A stretch of 64,000 bases of DNA from Ophioderma brevispina (lineage: Eukaryota > Echinodermata > Ophiuroidea > Amphilepidida > Ophiodermatidae). A program made the translations under genes and the position numbers. The stretch lies in contig JAMKCH010035364.1 in assembly GCA_023653785.1 (NCBI GenBank), forward strand, positions 62,001 through 126,000, written 5' to 3'. Positions 12,430 through 23,740 of the stretch are shown one piece after another; the stretch's first letter is position 1; each line of letters starts with the position of its first letter. Below the pieces are notes generated by a model. That model was not told where the DNA came from. It was given only the letters and a program-made list of their open reading frames with translations, and did no database searches.

Positions 12430-14035
12430 CCCTTAATTAGTAAAAGGCTACAAACTTCGAGGAATGTGGCTTAAATTTTGAACTACTATGTTATGTAATG
12501 CAGTTCGGCTCGTGGCATGGCCTGAAATTGTGTCATGGAAGCTTGTTAGCGGAAGATATGTGCCCCAAATATACAAATACAGGATCGTCTATAAAAATAG
12601 CAAGTTTTGGGGTGAATAATATGTAATACAGGGCTTATGCAAGGCTCTTTAGCTTTATACATTTCATGCAAGAATTCCTCAGGAAGTGTTTTCTGGGCGT
12701 CTACGGACGCCTCCTGGGAGTGAAAAAAAACCTCGGTCACTTTAAGTGTCAAATCAAATTATGTGGTGTGTGGCATGGTAACATTGTTGTGGTGACCGGG
12801 TGCTCATATCAAAGTTACTAAAGGGCACACCATATTATGGTGCAAAAATATAGTTATTGGGTAACTATTTTCTACTCACAGATCTCGTGGTCAAGGTTTA
12901 TCCATTGGTTAACCATTAAAATATAGCTATTTTCTGACTTAAGTGTACTTTATATGTACAACAAACACCAAATAAGTTTGAGCAATTCCGTGCCATCCAA
13001 GGATCACGAAAAAATAACTTCAATCGTCCTGTAACTCTTAATAATGCTAAAATCGCCGTTTCATGCATCTTGGCGCGTTCCATGGCAAACAGTAATAGCT
13101 CAGATGACCTGTACTCGATTAGAATGTTTTACTAAATGTCACACCATGTGCAGAGCAGTACAGATTGATGGAAATACTTCAAAAGGTTTGTCCTACAACT
13201 ATTTTTTTATTCTTAGCCATTCACAGCTCTAGTGGTACTGGTACCATGGCAACCATTAAACTGTGCATTTTCTGCCTTTACCGGACTTATGTGTACTTTG
13301 TTATGTACAATTAAACGCTGAAAAAACTTTGAGCCAATTCATGTCATCAAGGGGCACCAAAATAAGTTGGATCGTCCCGTAAAAACTTCTTCAACATGCT
13401 AAAAATCACGATTTTTTTATAGCTTTTGGGAAAAACTAGGTTATTGATTAGCCATTTACTAAAAAAGTACAATAATTGGTAGTTTTTTCAAACTTTCCAA
13501 AAAACTGACCAGTATGTTATCTTCTACAAAAAAACAAAATTTTAGCTCAATCATAGTGTATAGTTAGGTGGATAAATATTGTTTTAATTAAAGATTTTTT
13601 TCTTTTTTGAAAATTTGCCAAATTGGACCAAAAATGCCATTATTACCTTTAAACTAGCTATAACACCAATAAACCCAAATAGAATTAAAAATCACACGAT
13701 CTATGAAAACCATTTGTTATTTATAGAGGATAATAATTATTGGACCATTGGGATTCAGGTTTTTGAAATTATGCCAAAAGTTGATACCCCTACCCCTTAA
13801 AAACAGTGGCCCCAAAATCGCCCCAAATTGAGCATACAGTGAAATAATAAAATTGACTGTTGCAAAACTTTTGCCTAATTGCAGATTTTTTTTTTGTATT
13901 ATTGAAAAAAATGTATCTTGACAGGCTCTAACTAAAAAAACCATTGCTTCAAACCTGCTAGTAGGTGAGTGTCAGGGAAATCAAAAAACTAGAGCACTGA
14001 CAGAGATTTAGTCCCGGACTATTAAGGATGGAATT
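12430..14035 (-). repeat. 1.55 kb dispersed repeat, copy 2
   Basis: Inverted copy of 4085-5640, sharing the same ordered blocks and the same internal tandem dimer (CATGCTAAAAATCACGATTT near 13398 and AATGCTAAAATCGCCGTTT near 13042). The two copies differ by many substitutions and small indels, so both are old. No coding capacity is visible. Confidence 0.75.
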
Positions 14036-14039
14036 TGTG

Positions 14040-14690
14040 CAGAACAATTTGTTGGGACAAATTAACTCCACAAACGTTGGAAGAAGGCCCTCTGTGTATG
14101 TGATGTGTAGGTTTTGTGTGGATAGGTTTTCGAATACCTTGTGAATTGGTAAAGGCGGGGGAAAGATGGCGTGTTTATTCAACGTTTCGCCATTGCTTTC
14201 TGAATCCCCGCATATCTCCGTATATATAGATTACTGTAATATGTTGCCAGAAAGTGTTCTGAAATGTCATTGTATCTCCGACGGCTCAAATAGAGCTCTT
14301 CTTTTATCCCTTTAGATGACATATCCACTCTCTCGGTGGGACCAGAGAGGAGGAGGAAAGGAGAGGAGATGAGAGCGAGAGAGGGGAGAGAGTGAGGGAT
14401 TGGAAGATGGCGGTTCTATACAGACCTCCATCAATTGTCAATGAAAACGGGCTTCGTGTGGATGCTTTCTTGGGTTAGGAGAGTAAATGAGAAAAGAAAA
14501 ATGGATCTTTCTTCAGATACCAACTACTTTTGATCGGACCATGCTCTTTAATTCAATTATCCATGGATGTTGGCCACTCCTGGTGCTTTACCACTCATTA
14601 GCTTCTTCACTTGAGGTGGGACCTTTAAAACATTTACATTCCCTTAAAACACGTGTGTACAGCTTTGTGAATGCAAATTTCAAATAATTT
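14040..14690. other. no gene recognised; purine-rich tract
   Basis: No gene supported. A strongly purine-biased stretch of GAGAGG-type repeats runs from about 14342 to 14400. Confidence 0.4.
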
Positions 14691-14693
14691 AAA

Positions 14694-14975
14694 GAAATAA
14701 AGGGTTTGCTGCCAGTATCATTTATGGGCGAATAATGTGTCCGAGGTCGGAAAAAACTAAAATAATGGACGAGGCGGCAGCCGAGCCAAGCCTTTTCAAA
14801 AGTGTTTTCTGGCAGAGGATACATTATAGCCCATTTTAAATGACACTGCAAACCCTTTATTTCTATTCTTTACCACCTAAACGCTTATTAATAAAAAACT
14901 GGTTTGGCGACCCCATATTGCAGAATAATGGGCAGGAAACTGACCAATCAGAATGCTGAATTTTCAATTTAAGGG
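14694..14975. repeat. palindromic repeat, single copy
   Basis: AAATAAAGGGTTTGC at the left mirrors GCAAACCCTTTATTT at the right (ending near 14863). Inside are AATAATGTGTCCGAGG and CATTATAGCCCATTTTAAATG. The flank to 14975 contains GGAAACTGACCAATCAGAAT. The same ensemble appears at 47625-48110, so this is a dispersed family. A hairpin MITE is likely, but target duplications are not clear. Confidence 0.7.
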
Positions 14976-14979
14976 CATC

Positions 14980-16640
14980 AAAGGTAATATAATATCTCAT
15001 TAAAAAACCCAACCTGTCAGTTAGAATCCTGTAATTTCAGCACGCGAATAAATCTACCTGTCATCTTAATTTCATGTTGCTCTGTCAAGATGTTACCATC
15101 TCATCTTTCAGGGACATTGAGTTTGGTTGTAGGTCTTGAAATCAGAAGATTGCGTTGTTTTTTTAACCATATTGGTTTTATTGTAGGGCCATCACTTCCA
15201 CATAGGTGCACTTTGCCTATAAAAAACGGCTGCGTCGCTTTGATCTGTCTCTGAAGGTTCCTGGTTACAATCTCACGGTTTCTAGATTTCTTAACCTTCT
15301 CAATGCAATACTCATAGTTGAAACCAGAAGCTGACGATCTGGGTAGGTAGGTATGCGGCACCTATATTTAAGCCTCTGGTAGGTTTATAGGTACAATCTT
15401 GAAAGTAAAAAGATTTGGGAAACACCTTGACAAGAACGTGAATATCTGTCCAACCGTCTCCCTCATCCAATGCTGATTGACAATTCCCGTAACATTAATT
15501 TACGGGGATTGGGGGAAAGAAAGCTAGGTTGAAAGGAAGGATGGACGTTCAGTTGAGTGATAATATGAGCTTGCAGGGTTCATGCAGGGAAAAGGAAATG
15601 CCGGTGAGTGTTCAACTATAATTTCTTAGATTGTAGATCTCCATCGCATTTAGACCAATATGTAGTCGATCTGCATGGTTTTCTGATACCTTGGCTTGGT
15701 TTGTCTGACAGAAAATCTTCCAAATGCGTTGTTGAAGAAGTTATTTACGTCATCAATCCCTTCTTAGAAAAATTTAAAAATAGCAATTCTACCCTTATCA
15801 CTCTACGATCCATATGGTACCCAGTACATTTTAAATTTGTAGATTGCCTTTCTACCTTTGCATTGAAATGGCGAACAAATACACGGATGCATATCCGGCT
15901 GATGTCGTCGATGGTCCGATGTTTGTTGATCTTCCAGTCGATATAGGATTGACAAATGGGAAGTATGGGTGCCCCCCTGGATGCAAATGGTTGCTGATCT
16001 TTGGCAGTTTATCTTTTTCTCTTCTCCTCCCCCCCCCCCCATCTATCTCTCTTCTCTCTCATCCACTTTATCGTTTGCGTTTTTCTTATTCTCTTAGAAA
16101 TGCCTTTAAGATATGGCAAACATGCTTGGTCCTCATTAGAAACCATATAAATCCATGGACACGTAGTTAGTCGTTCATAATGATTACGGACAAATAAAAA
16201 TTTCCTTTATTTAAGCATAATACAAAATAGCTCATCAATGTATTATAAAAGAAAATTCCAAGGTGCATCAGCACCGGTCAAGTCCCCAATGGCTGGGTGA
16301 CTTATCAGTACGTTGATCCGGGTATTGAGGTTATAGCGCGCCTTTCGGGCAATGTACGCTGAACGTCTGCTCTCTGTGAACATAGGTGTTACAAGATGTT
16401 AAGCACAAAGTCCTTAACTATTAAACTTCCTAGTCTCGTCTCCATTGACAACTGGCTTGATTCTTTCTTAAATTCCCAAATCTATTGAGGGCGGGTAACT
16501 GCAAGGTGCTCTTTGTCAAAATGCGACGAAGGACGATTTTAGTTTACGCTTCTCGTGCTCACTTCGGAATTTAAAGGGTTTGCTGGTTCCGATCGCCTCT
16601 GGGACCCCACTCTGAGTACCGGAAGTAGTAAAATTTTGAG
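14980..16640. other. no gene recognised; one weak coding candidate
   Basis: No gene is secure. The best candidate is a short open frame beginning with ATG at 15868 in a good context (GAAATGGCG). It runs about 50 codons before a pyrimidine-rich low-complexity tract (about 16017-16060). It has no recognisable domain and no convincing splice donor. It is recorded here rather than called as a CDS. Confidence 0.3.
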
Positions 16641-16659
16641 TATCAGATGAAAGGCCGTA

Positions 16660-18935
16660 TTTTTATTATCCTTCTGAAATTCAGCTTCCAAATCCACTTC
16701 GTAGCAAAATATGAACGAAAAACCGCCGTTTTAGTGATTAACATCAATATTAGCACAAGAGTATTAGTAGTGAATAAGGCCTTGCAATGTGCCTTATCGC
16801 TTCGATTATCAAAACCGCAAGGGAGCATTATATGCATTGAATTTCGAAAAGCATTTGATACAATCACACTGATGGGACCTGCAATTGCTCACGACTCGGA
16901 GATTCGCACACAACTGGTGTGCCCACGGTAGTGACCCTTCTTGGCCAGAGCAATACGATCGGAATTTGGTGACGGTTTTATAATAAATGGTAAGAACCTT
17001 TCTTAGGAAATACAGGGAGTTGTATATTGCACAAAGTGGGTCATATTCACGCTTTCTTTCCACAAGATGACGGTTTAAGACAAGGTTTGCAATTTTATCA
17101 CCTGTTATTATTATTGTAGCAGCGGAAAATTATGGCAAGTTTTAAAATAGACAAATCGGTTACTACTACATGGCTACAATGACCACTGAGCGATTATGAA
17201 AGAAGGAATAAAATAACCCAATTTGCAGACGACACAACTATTTTTGTGAAGGATGATCAATCGATTTATAAAACATGTAATAAGAAATACTGAATCTTGT
17301 TCCGAGGTATCATGGTTATATCTAAAACAAGCAAAAAAGTTGAGCTGTTTGAAGGGGGCCTGTAAGAACTTAGAAAAAAAGAGTTGAAGGTATAAATTGG
17401 AAATTTAAACCAATAACAATGTAAAATTTAGGAGTTGTAGTTAAATCCTTGCATTGACATAGAAAACTGATCTGTAAAACTGGGAAGCAAAGATGGAATT
17501 GATAGAAAGATCGATCAGCAGAGCCATGGGCAATGAGAAACTTACAGTGGTTTGGGAAGATATTATTATTATTATTAATAATTAAAAGCTTTTAGCTTCA
17601 AAATTGTCATTTATTGGATCATAATGACCTGCCTTTGGATTTCATAAATCTATGAATAGCTGATTTTTCAACTTTGTGTGAGGTTTGAAAAAAAGTTAGT
17701 AAAAAGGACAACATTCTAAACGATTACAATGGGTGGTTCTAAAAAATGCTCTATAAGTTCGTTTTGGGACTCATTGAAGGTTGATCTGGATTAAAAAAGC
17801 GGTCATCCCCAGAACAGAAATTAGTGAATGGAAAAAATATTTACCCGATTTTTTTTACAGAAGACTTACTTAGATATAAATATATTTAAATGTAACTGTG
17901 ATTTAAGGAATATAAATGAATCTGTAAAGTCACTGATAGATAAAGCCTACATTATATCGTAATGTGATGATGTGAAAGGTTGGTTTACATACAAAAATAC
18001 TCGTCTCTTTTCTTCTTTGTCTTCTTTTCCAATCCCCGCACGATAAAAAAATGGGGGAGCATATAATTTGGAATAAGAAGCCATTGTTAGTAGAGGCAAA
18101 ACACTTTACTTTAAAGGAATGGGGCAAAACTAGGCATTTTATATCTTCAGATTTATTCAATGAAAATGGACATTTTTCCTGGGTGAAAATAAAAAACAGT
18201 AGACAGCCTTAAGCATCAACGCGAATGCTGTTTGCATAAATACTCTTAAATCAAACAATTCTATTATGTGGAAAAAATAACAAGCTGAAATTCTACTGAT
18301 GATATAGTGTTTTACCATGAAAATGATTCTATTACACTGAATCACTGTACAACAAAAATTTATCGGTTATGCAATGATTTCAAAAATAAAACAAAACCAA
18401 AATGTGAATCATTTGGGGAGAGAGAATAAATTCGACCCTCGTTTTGACTGGTGAACAAATTTGGACCGAAAAATATCCAAAACATAAAAGAACCACGGCT
18501 AGGAAGTGAATGGAAAAAAGTATGAGTAAAATATACCCCACAAAAAATATTTCTCCACAAAATAGGTACAGAAGACAACCAGTATTTTGTGAAACTTGTA
18601 ATGAAAATAGACTACATGAACATTTCTTTATCATTGTAGAAAATTATTAAAAGGGTTTGGGTAAGAAGTTAACAAAATATTATCCGCCAAACAGTCATAT
18701 AGAACAATAAACTGTTACAGTCATAGAAGGTTTTATTGGTTATTCGCCACAAAAGACAACGAACTAGAAAATTTATTAATAAATAATCGTGTTGTAAATG
18801 ACAATTAGCAAATACCGATATGGGAAAAATATCCGGATTTGCTAAGTTTATTTCATTTCGAATTAAAATGTACGAAAAGGAAAAATTAATGAAAGAAGGT
18901 ACTTTCATATGTACTAAAGGGAATTACATAAATGT
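16660..18935 (+). pseudogene. decayed L1/Tx1-type LINE ORF2
   Basis: Read across frames, this segment shows the order of landmarks expected of an L1-clade LINE reverse transcriptase. A K-A-F-D-T-I motif (RT block A) lies near 16845. The catalytic block Q-F-A-D-D-T-T-I-F lies near 17218. A downstream region follows in which IERSISRAMG-like sequence precedes a WKQ-type helix. A C-terminal C-E-T-C-N-E-N-R-L-H-E-H-F-F lies near 18590, matching the Cys/His-rich end typical of L1/Tx1 ORF2. Stops and frameshifts are frequent, so it is dead. There is no clear endonuclease domain, poly-A tail or target duplication. The Penelope-like element begins within 200 bases downstream. Confidence 0.7.
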
Positions 18936-19130
18936 TTAACTATAAGGTGAATTGTTGAAAGAAAATATATTTTTTCTGTGTATAAGATGAGCAAAAATCT
19001 GTGTTGTAGAATATGTTGTAATATGAAAGAAAATGTATGTTCGTATCGAATGAAAGTTCATACGTGCTGGTAGATAAAAAGTGTAGGTTTGTTTGAAACA
19101 GGATTACAGGCAAAAGTTAACATACCTGAA

Positions 19131-19159
19131 TTTCGACATGGTACACATGTCTTCATCAG
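19131..19159 (-). ncRNA. hammerhead-ribozyme-like core, left end
   Basis: On the minus strand the order is CTGATGA, an A, then GACATG and CATGTC as a six-base-pair stem around a short loop, then GAAA. This is the hammerhead catalytic core apart from one extra A before stem II. Hammerhead motifs are known in Penelope-like pseudo-LTRs. Stems I and III and the cleavage triplet could not be placed with certainty by eye. Confidence 0.45.
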
Positions 19160-20021
19160 AGAAATCTGTGATGTTGTGAGGATTAAAATTGACCTTTTCT
19201 GACCTTTGATGACACCAGTCAGAAAAGTCCATTGTGAACAACGACGAGATTTCTTATATCCTATGATGTGTCAGCACTTTTTACGAGTATACCCGTGGAT
19301 AGTACTCTGAAAGCTGCTAAGATCTACTCTTGAAAAAAGGACAACAGATGGAAAGACAAAACTGATTTAACCGTTGACCAAGTGTTAGAACTTCTGGGTT
19401 TTTGTCTACGGACCCCCTATTTGTCTATCAGAGGACAAATTTATGCAACAATGTGGTGGTTGTGCTATGGGCAGCCCGGTTAGTCCGGTTATCGCAATTT
19501 GTACATGGAACATTTGAAAGGCGACGACACGTAGCACATCACCGGCACGTTAAATCTGGCTTCGATTACGTTGACGTAGTTCGTCATCCTGCCCAAATCT
19601 AGTGTCAAGATTTCTTTTGATCACATCAATTCGCAAAACGCTCATATCAAGTTTACCAGTGAACAGGAAGAGGACGGCCATCTTGGCTTTTCCTTGACAC
19701 TTGTACTCGCGTAAGCCGGATGGTTCTTTGGGACATTTCCATCTACATAAAACCTACCCACACAGATCAGATTACACTTCGCATCTCATCACCCGGTTGC
19801 CACCAAACTTACGTTGATTAGACTCTTTGTCAGTAGACGCGGATAATGCGTATGACGCACACCACATGAAAAAAGAAAGGAAAGTAAGAATCCTATTCGC
19901 ACGCACGGCCCTAGGACGTTGTGGATATCGCAAGTGGGACTTTCGATCTAGCCAACGGGAAAAAGAACCAGCCTAAGCACACCATTAATAACTCAGGGGG
20001 CGTTACCAAGACAAACGTTTG

Positions 20022-20954
20022 CTACTCTCTTAAAACGAAAAAATGAAAAACCACTCTAATCAGAGTAAATCTCACCCACAAAAAGTCCAGCTGAGTGACG
20101 CATCTTTTTGAGTGAGATCCACTCAAACTACAGAGTTGAACCAAATAACTAAGGAAAGAGTGAACTAATAACTCCTTTTTAGAGTAAACTAGTCACTCTT
20201 ATAGAGTGGTGATTTTCTTTAGGACTTTTGTTTGTTTGGTGATTATATTTATATTTAGGTCAAATAAATTCTAGCATAGCATCGTGACATGAATGAATAT
20301 TGTGGCGCATCATTGGGGCATGATTCATGTTGTGTTTGAGACATGCATTATTGTGGCATGCATGACGTTATGATCACGGGGGTATGCATGCCCGTGACAT
20401 GATTGTGCGTTTCGTACATGTGTAAGCCTAGCGTGGCCGGGAAAGCCTGGGCAGACTACCGTATTACGAGTGATAATACAGTAAATAACCTTTAATGCTT
20501 CTCCACACTTTGAGTCCTGTAAATGCTATGAACTGTGACCACGACACGTACAATATACTCACCCGTGAATATTCTATGATTTCTTCTTCACTAATGTCAT
20601 CTTCGTTCAACCGTTTGCTGACGGTTTCACTTAAATCGTCCGCCATGTTGTTCGAAAAATAATCACGCACGATCTTGCGGCGTTTCTGATGGCTTATTAG
20701 TTCACTCCGAAAAAGCGTATTTTCTCACTCTTTTCGAGCTAAAATCCGTCGATAAGAGTTCAAGTGGGCTTCGCTCCGAAGACGAGTGGCATTTTGAGCC
20801 ACTCGGTAAGAGAGTGAGCTCTGTTTAAACCGCGAGTGAAGGTGTCGTTCATTTTCTCGCTCTTTTTAGAGCTAAAAGCCACTCGATTAGAATTCATTTT
20901 AAAATAACTGTCGAAATTCAGAGTGCTTTTTCAGTTTTTCATTTTAAGAGAGTA
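20022..20954. mobile_element. 930-bp foldback DNA transposon inside the Penelope element
   Basis: Terminal inverted repeats: TACTCTCTTAAAACG plus an A-rich run and CACTCT at the left mirror AGAGTG plus TTTTTCATTTTAAGAGAGTA at the right. The subterminal regions (20070-20215 and 20700-20930) are dense in short CACTC and GAGTG motifs, a layout seen in foldback-type elements. The Penelope coding sequence stops at the left edge and continues at the right edge, which proves insertion. The target duplication is ambiguous (TA or TAC). The centre holds a coding first exon on the minus strand and an odd segment rich in ATGCATG-like phrases (20285-20415). Confidence 0.8.
20562..20670 (-). CDS. candidate first exon within the foldback transposon
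   Basis: On the minus strand an open frame includes an ATG at 20646 followed by M-A-D-D-L-S-E-T-V-S-K-R-L-N-E-D-D-I-S, continuing acidic to E-E-E-I-I-E-Y-S. It ends at a strong splice donor (GG|GTGAGTA) at about 20562. An acidic N-terminus that ends at a consensus donor looks like the first exon of a transposon-encoded protein whose other exons were lost by internal deletion. No superfamily could be named from 30-odd residues. It could also be chance, since no second exon or acceptor could be matched within the element. Confidence 0.35.
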
Positions 20955-21469
20955 CCCTTCCTTTTGTGGATGTTTGTCTCAAACACTTCAGTCGATTTCC
21001 CGAACTTATGGCTTGAATCATTCAAACCACAGCACCTTAAGGAAACAACTTGTGTCTCCAAAGGATCCCACCCCCCGCCCGGCAGACACAGAATCTGGTT
21101 GTTTTACGAGATCAATTGCATGAACTTTCCTGTTAACATATATAAGGACGCACGGGCCCGCCGCTTGGTGATAGACTGAGGAACACAAATCTTTAGAGAA
21201 GCCCCCAGCCGCAAATTATCTGCTGTCGCGGAACATTTTTCCACCACCGGACACACGATTGATTGGGAAAATACCAAAGTTTTGGACAAGGAAGACCGAG
21301 AGTATCCTCGCCAGGTGCGGGAGGCCATTTAACATCAAACCGAAGCAACCATCAGTTTGAACCGTGACCAAGGAATTGGTAATTACCGTCCCTATATATG
21401 GACTTTTCTTCTGACTGATGTCCTCAAAGGTCAGAAAGTCATTATCCTCACAACATCCCAGGATTTCTT

Positions 21470-21500
21470 CTGATGAAGACATGTTGTATACATGTCGAAA
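21470..21500 (+). ncRNA. hammerhead-ribozyme-like core, right end
   Basis: CTGATGA, an extra A, then GACATG and CATGTC pairing around a seven-base loop, then GAAA. The same arrangement occurs inverted at the left end of the Penelope element, including the extra A, so the motif is a family feature and not a chance match. An ATCCT/AGGAT pair just upstream could be part of stem I. Catalysis is not shown by the sequence. Confidence 0.45.
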
Positions 21501-21519
21501 ATTCAGGGTATGTTAACTT

Positions 21520-22305
21520 GTCTGTAGCCTGTTTAAACCTACAACGTATGGTCGTGTATATAGAAAGAGAACAAAATATTTGTGTGAAAGGTAATAAACT
21601 TTGGCAAATAACATATAAAAGATAAAAAACACCGAGTTCGTTTTCCACGATACTTGTGTGGTAAATGTATGCAGGTGCCAAGCTTTCATATCAAGTAAGA
21701 ACCCGATACACATAAATCTGAGCACCCACCTTAAGCCGGCCTTTAAGCTGCAAAAGTATTTTTCCTCACAACACTCCAACTTCTCAGCAAATAGTTGCGC
21801 GTAAATCTGTACAACTTCTAATTAAAATAATTTCACATTCTATTACAATCCAAACAAACACACAAAAACACCAACAACAGAAAATGAAAACAAATGACCG
21901 TGTAAGATCTTAACGATCTAAATTTGGCTGATTGTCTTGTGTTTGCCTTCTAGAGTCTAGGTACCCCCCTCAAGTGCCCAACTCAGTTGAGCAGTAGAGC
22001 TTTAGCAGAAAAAAGACATTGGTCTCATAACAGTGTACCCACGACAGATTACATGACACTACAATTGTGATCCTTCTTCCTAACTCCAAGTCTAATGACA
22101 GTCCAATCAACCATGCGACCCATTCAGAATTCTTGGGTCCTATCGTTGCTCTAGTGCAATAATCTAAAAGCGCAAAGCACTGTCTTGGATGGCTTTCTGG
22201 AGGTTGAAGCAGTTATGGAGAAATCCATCCATACTTAAACCCAAAGTGAGGCGGATCACAACCACATGTTATCATTTTTTAAATATGGATGCCATTCCTG
22301 TTTCA
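21520..22305. other. no gene recognised
   Basis: No gene, RNA or element boundary could be supported here. Confidence 0.4.
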
Positions 22306-22310
22306 TCACA

Positions 22311-22600
22311 AGATGTGGTCCAGTGGATACAACGACAACCTCTTGACCCAAAGGTCCCTGGGTTCGAGTCCCACTGATGCCAATGTGTTTGCACTTGGGC
22401 AAGCACTTTCACCTCGGCTTGCCTCTCTCCACCCAGTGATAAAATGGGGAGCTGTTAGGAAAGAGTGTCCATTGAGCGCCGCCCCAAGATGAGAATGCCT
22501 TGGGCATTGTAAGGCACGACATTCTAAGTGCAGCGGAATAAATGTAAAGCGCTTTGATACATTGTGCAAAGCGCTATATAATGCCGACATTTGGACATTT
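22311..22600 (+). mobile_element. tRNA-derived SINE
   Basis: The head has both polymerase III promoter boxes in tRNA spacing: box A at 22314-22326 (TGTGGTCCAGTGG) and box B at 22361-22371 (GGTTCGAGTCC). The body includes GCACTTGGGCAAGCACTTTC and CTCTCCACCCAG, and the 3' end has a short AAGCGCTTTG...AAAGCGCTATATAATG hairpin-like block. This layout is typical of tRNA-derived SINEs in invertebrates. It is not a working tRNA gene, because the acceptor arm does not close and the sequence continues without a terminator. Confidence 0.85.
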
Positions 22601-22739
22601 AATTTTATATGGAAAGCAAATTAAATGCATTCTCCACCTCTTGTTACCGCATAATGCTGAACAACAAACGAGCTGACCACGTACCCAATGTCACCATTTA
22701 CACCATGACCAACACAAAGCATCTTATTGGGTATGTATA

Positions 22740-22990
22740 AGAACTCGATAGCTTAAGTTCCTCGGGCATATACTCAGAATGACGAACCAGCTAAACTTTA
22801 CACTCCTTATGCACCACTACATGGTAAAAAGAGACAAGTTCGGCAGCGTACGTCATTTCTATCATATGTTCGGCACCTGATTGGGCACAGTGAAACTGGG
22901 GCTGCAACCAGACCAAATAACAACCTTAGCCCAGGACCGCAGCAATTGGAAGGAACTTGTAGTCACCTGCTCTGCAGGCGAACGATGATG
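22740..22990 (+). pseudogene. 3' end of a LINE reverse-transcriptase ORF
   Basis: Read in two frames, the segment gives Y-A-P-L-H-G-K-K-R followed by R-T-S-F-L-S-Y-V-R-H-L-I-G, then (after a frameshift) L-A-Q-D-R-S-N-W-K-E-L-V-V. This is the C-terminal signature of a common invertebrate LINE ORF (a K-R-G-R-P-like stretch, then a D-R-x-x-W-[KR] motif). It ends near the ATGATGATGAAG run at 22985, which may be a relic of the 3' tail. The clade is not determined. Confidence 0.6.
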
Positions 22991-22999
22991 ATGAAGGTC

Positions 23000-23705
23000 T
23001 ACATCAAACATGATTTTCGAGTAATTGTTTATCTTGCAGATGCCTAATAATTAACTGAGACATGTTAGAAGTAGAATTTGTTTGGAAAGCATTGTTGACT
23101 TGACTTAATTATTGTCTTTCCTTGGAATCTGTAGGTATCCTGGGAGCTAGCAGAGCTTAACTAGAGAAAACCACGATCGGCCTCGTTGCTCCACAAACAG
23201 AATCCGTTAGCCCAATTCCTTGGCAATTGGCTTTGACGTTATCAAGTCATCTTTAGGTGATCTTGCCTCTGGGTCCAATGGCATTATTTCTGCCATCCAG
23301 AGTATACCTTTTGAAAAACGAGAGTTGGTCACCCCTTAGTATGATGTGTCAAAAGTTGATGGAGCTGTTGACTGGCTTTGATCTTATCGACTATGGAAAC
23401 CTGCAATGGCAGCCATTTGTCTAGCATATGAGTGACGTAGCTTATCTTTACAATATAAACCCGCGTATGGCAAGCTATAAGGGTCATAATGTATTGTCGC
23501 AACGCGTTGTGAGAAAGTCACAATGCGTTGCCGAAATGTCGCAACGCGTTGCAGTGTCGCCCAATTAAAACGATGAATTTCTGCGACGTATTAAAAAAAT
23601 AGACCAGCACTTGAAGAGAAGTGTAAGGTCAGAATGCCACAGATACAAGATTTTGGTACCAATAGGTCCTCATCTTTCGATCGATAGTATTACGTCACAA
23701 TGACG
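23000..23705. other. no gene recognised; short CG-bearing repeats
   Basis: No gene supported. Around 23495-23560 a phrase GTCGCAACGCGTTG or a close variant occurs three times in 60 bases, a small tandem-like cluster of unknown meaning. Confidence 0.4.
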
Positions 23706-23710
23706 TCATA

Positions 23711-23740
23711 ATTATTATTATTATTATTATTATTATTATA
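23711..23740. repeat. (ATT)n microsatellite
   Basis: Ten ATT units directly abutting the left terminus of the inverted-repeat element at 23741. Confidence 0.9.

Larger units (their letters stand above)
19107..21515 (+). mobile_element. Penelope-like retroelement, RT + GIY-YIG, interrupted
   Basis: The RT is readable across frames from about 19240: S-Y-D-V-S-A-L-F-T-S-I-P-V-D, then L-L-G-F-C-L, then G-C-A-M-G-S-P-V-S-P-V-I-A near 19465, I-N-S-Q-N-A-H-I-K-F-T near 19625 and A-L-G-R-C-G-Y-R-K-W near 19910. After an interruption (20022-20954) the reading resumes with T-L-P-F-V-D, V-S-P-K-D-P-T-P near 21055, a degenerate GIY-YIG zone, and L-S-A-V-A-E-H-F and D-R-E-Y-P-R-Q-V-R-E-A-I up to 21330. 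This order is that of Penelope-like elements. The two ends (19110-19185 and 21450-21515) are inverted copies of each other, as known for Penelope pseudo-LTRs. Numerous frameshifts and stops show it is inactive. Confidence 0.85.

Noticed and set aside
15608..16170. Two overlapping 108-112-codon open frames
   Set aside because: No recognisable domain, no convincing splice sites, and one runs into a poly-pyrimidine tract; mentioned only as a weak candidate.
22311..22383. Possible tRNA gene
   Set aside because: Boxes A and B are good but the acceptor stem does not pair and the sequence continues into a SINE body.
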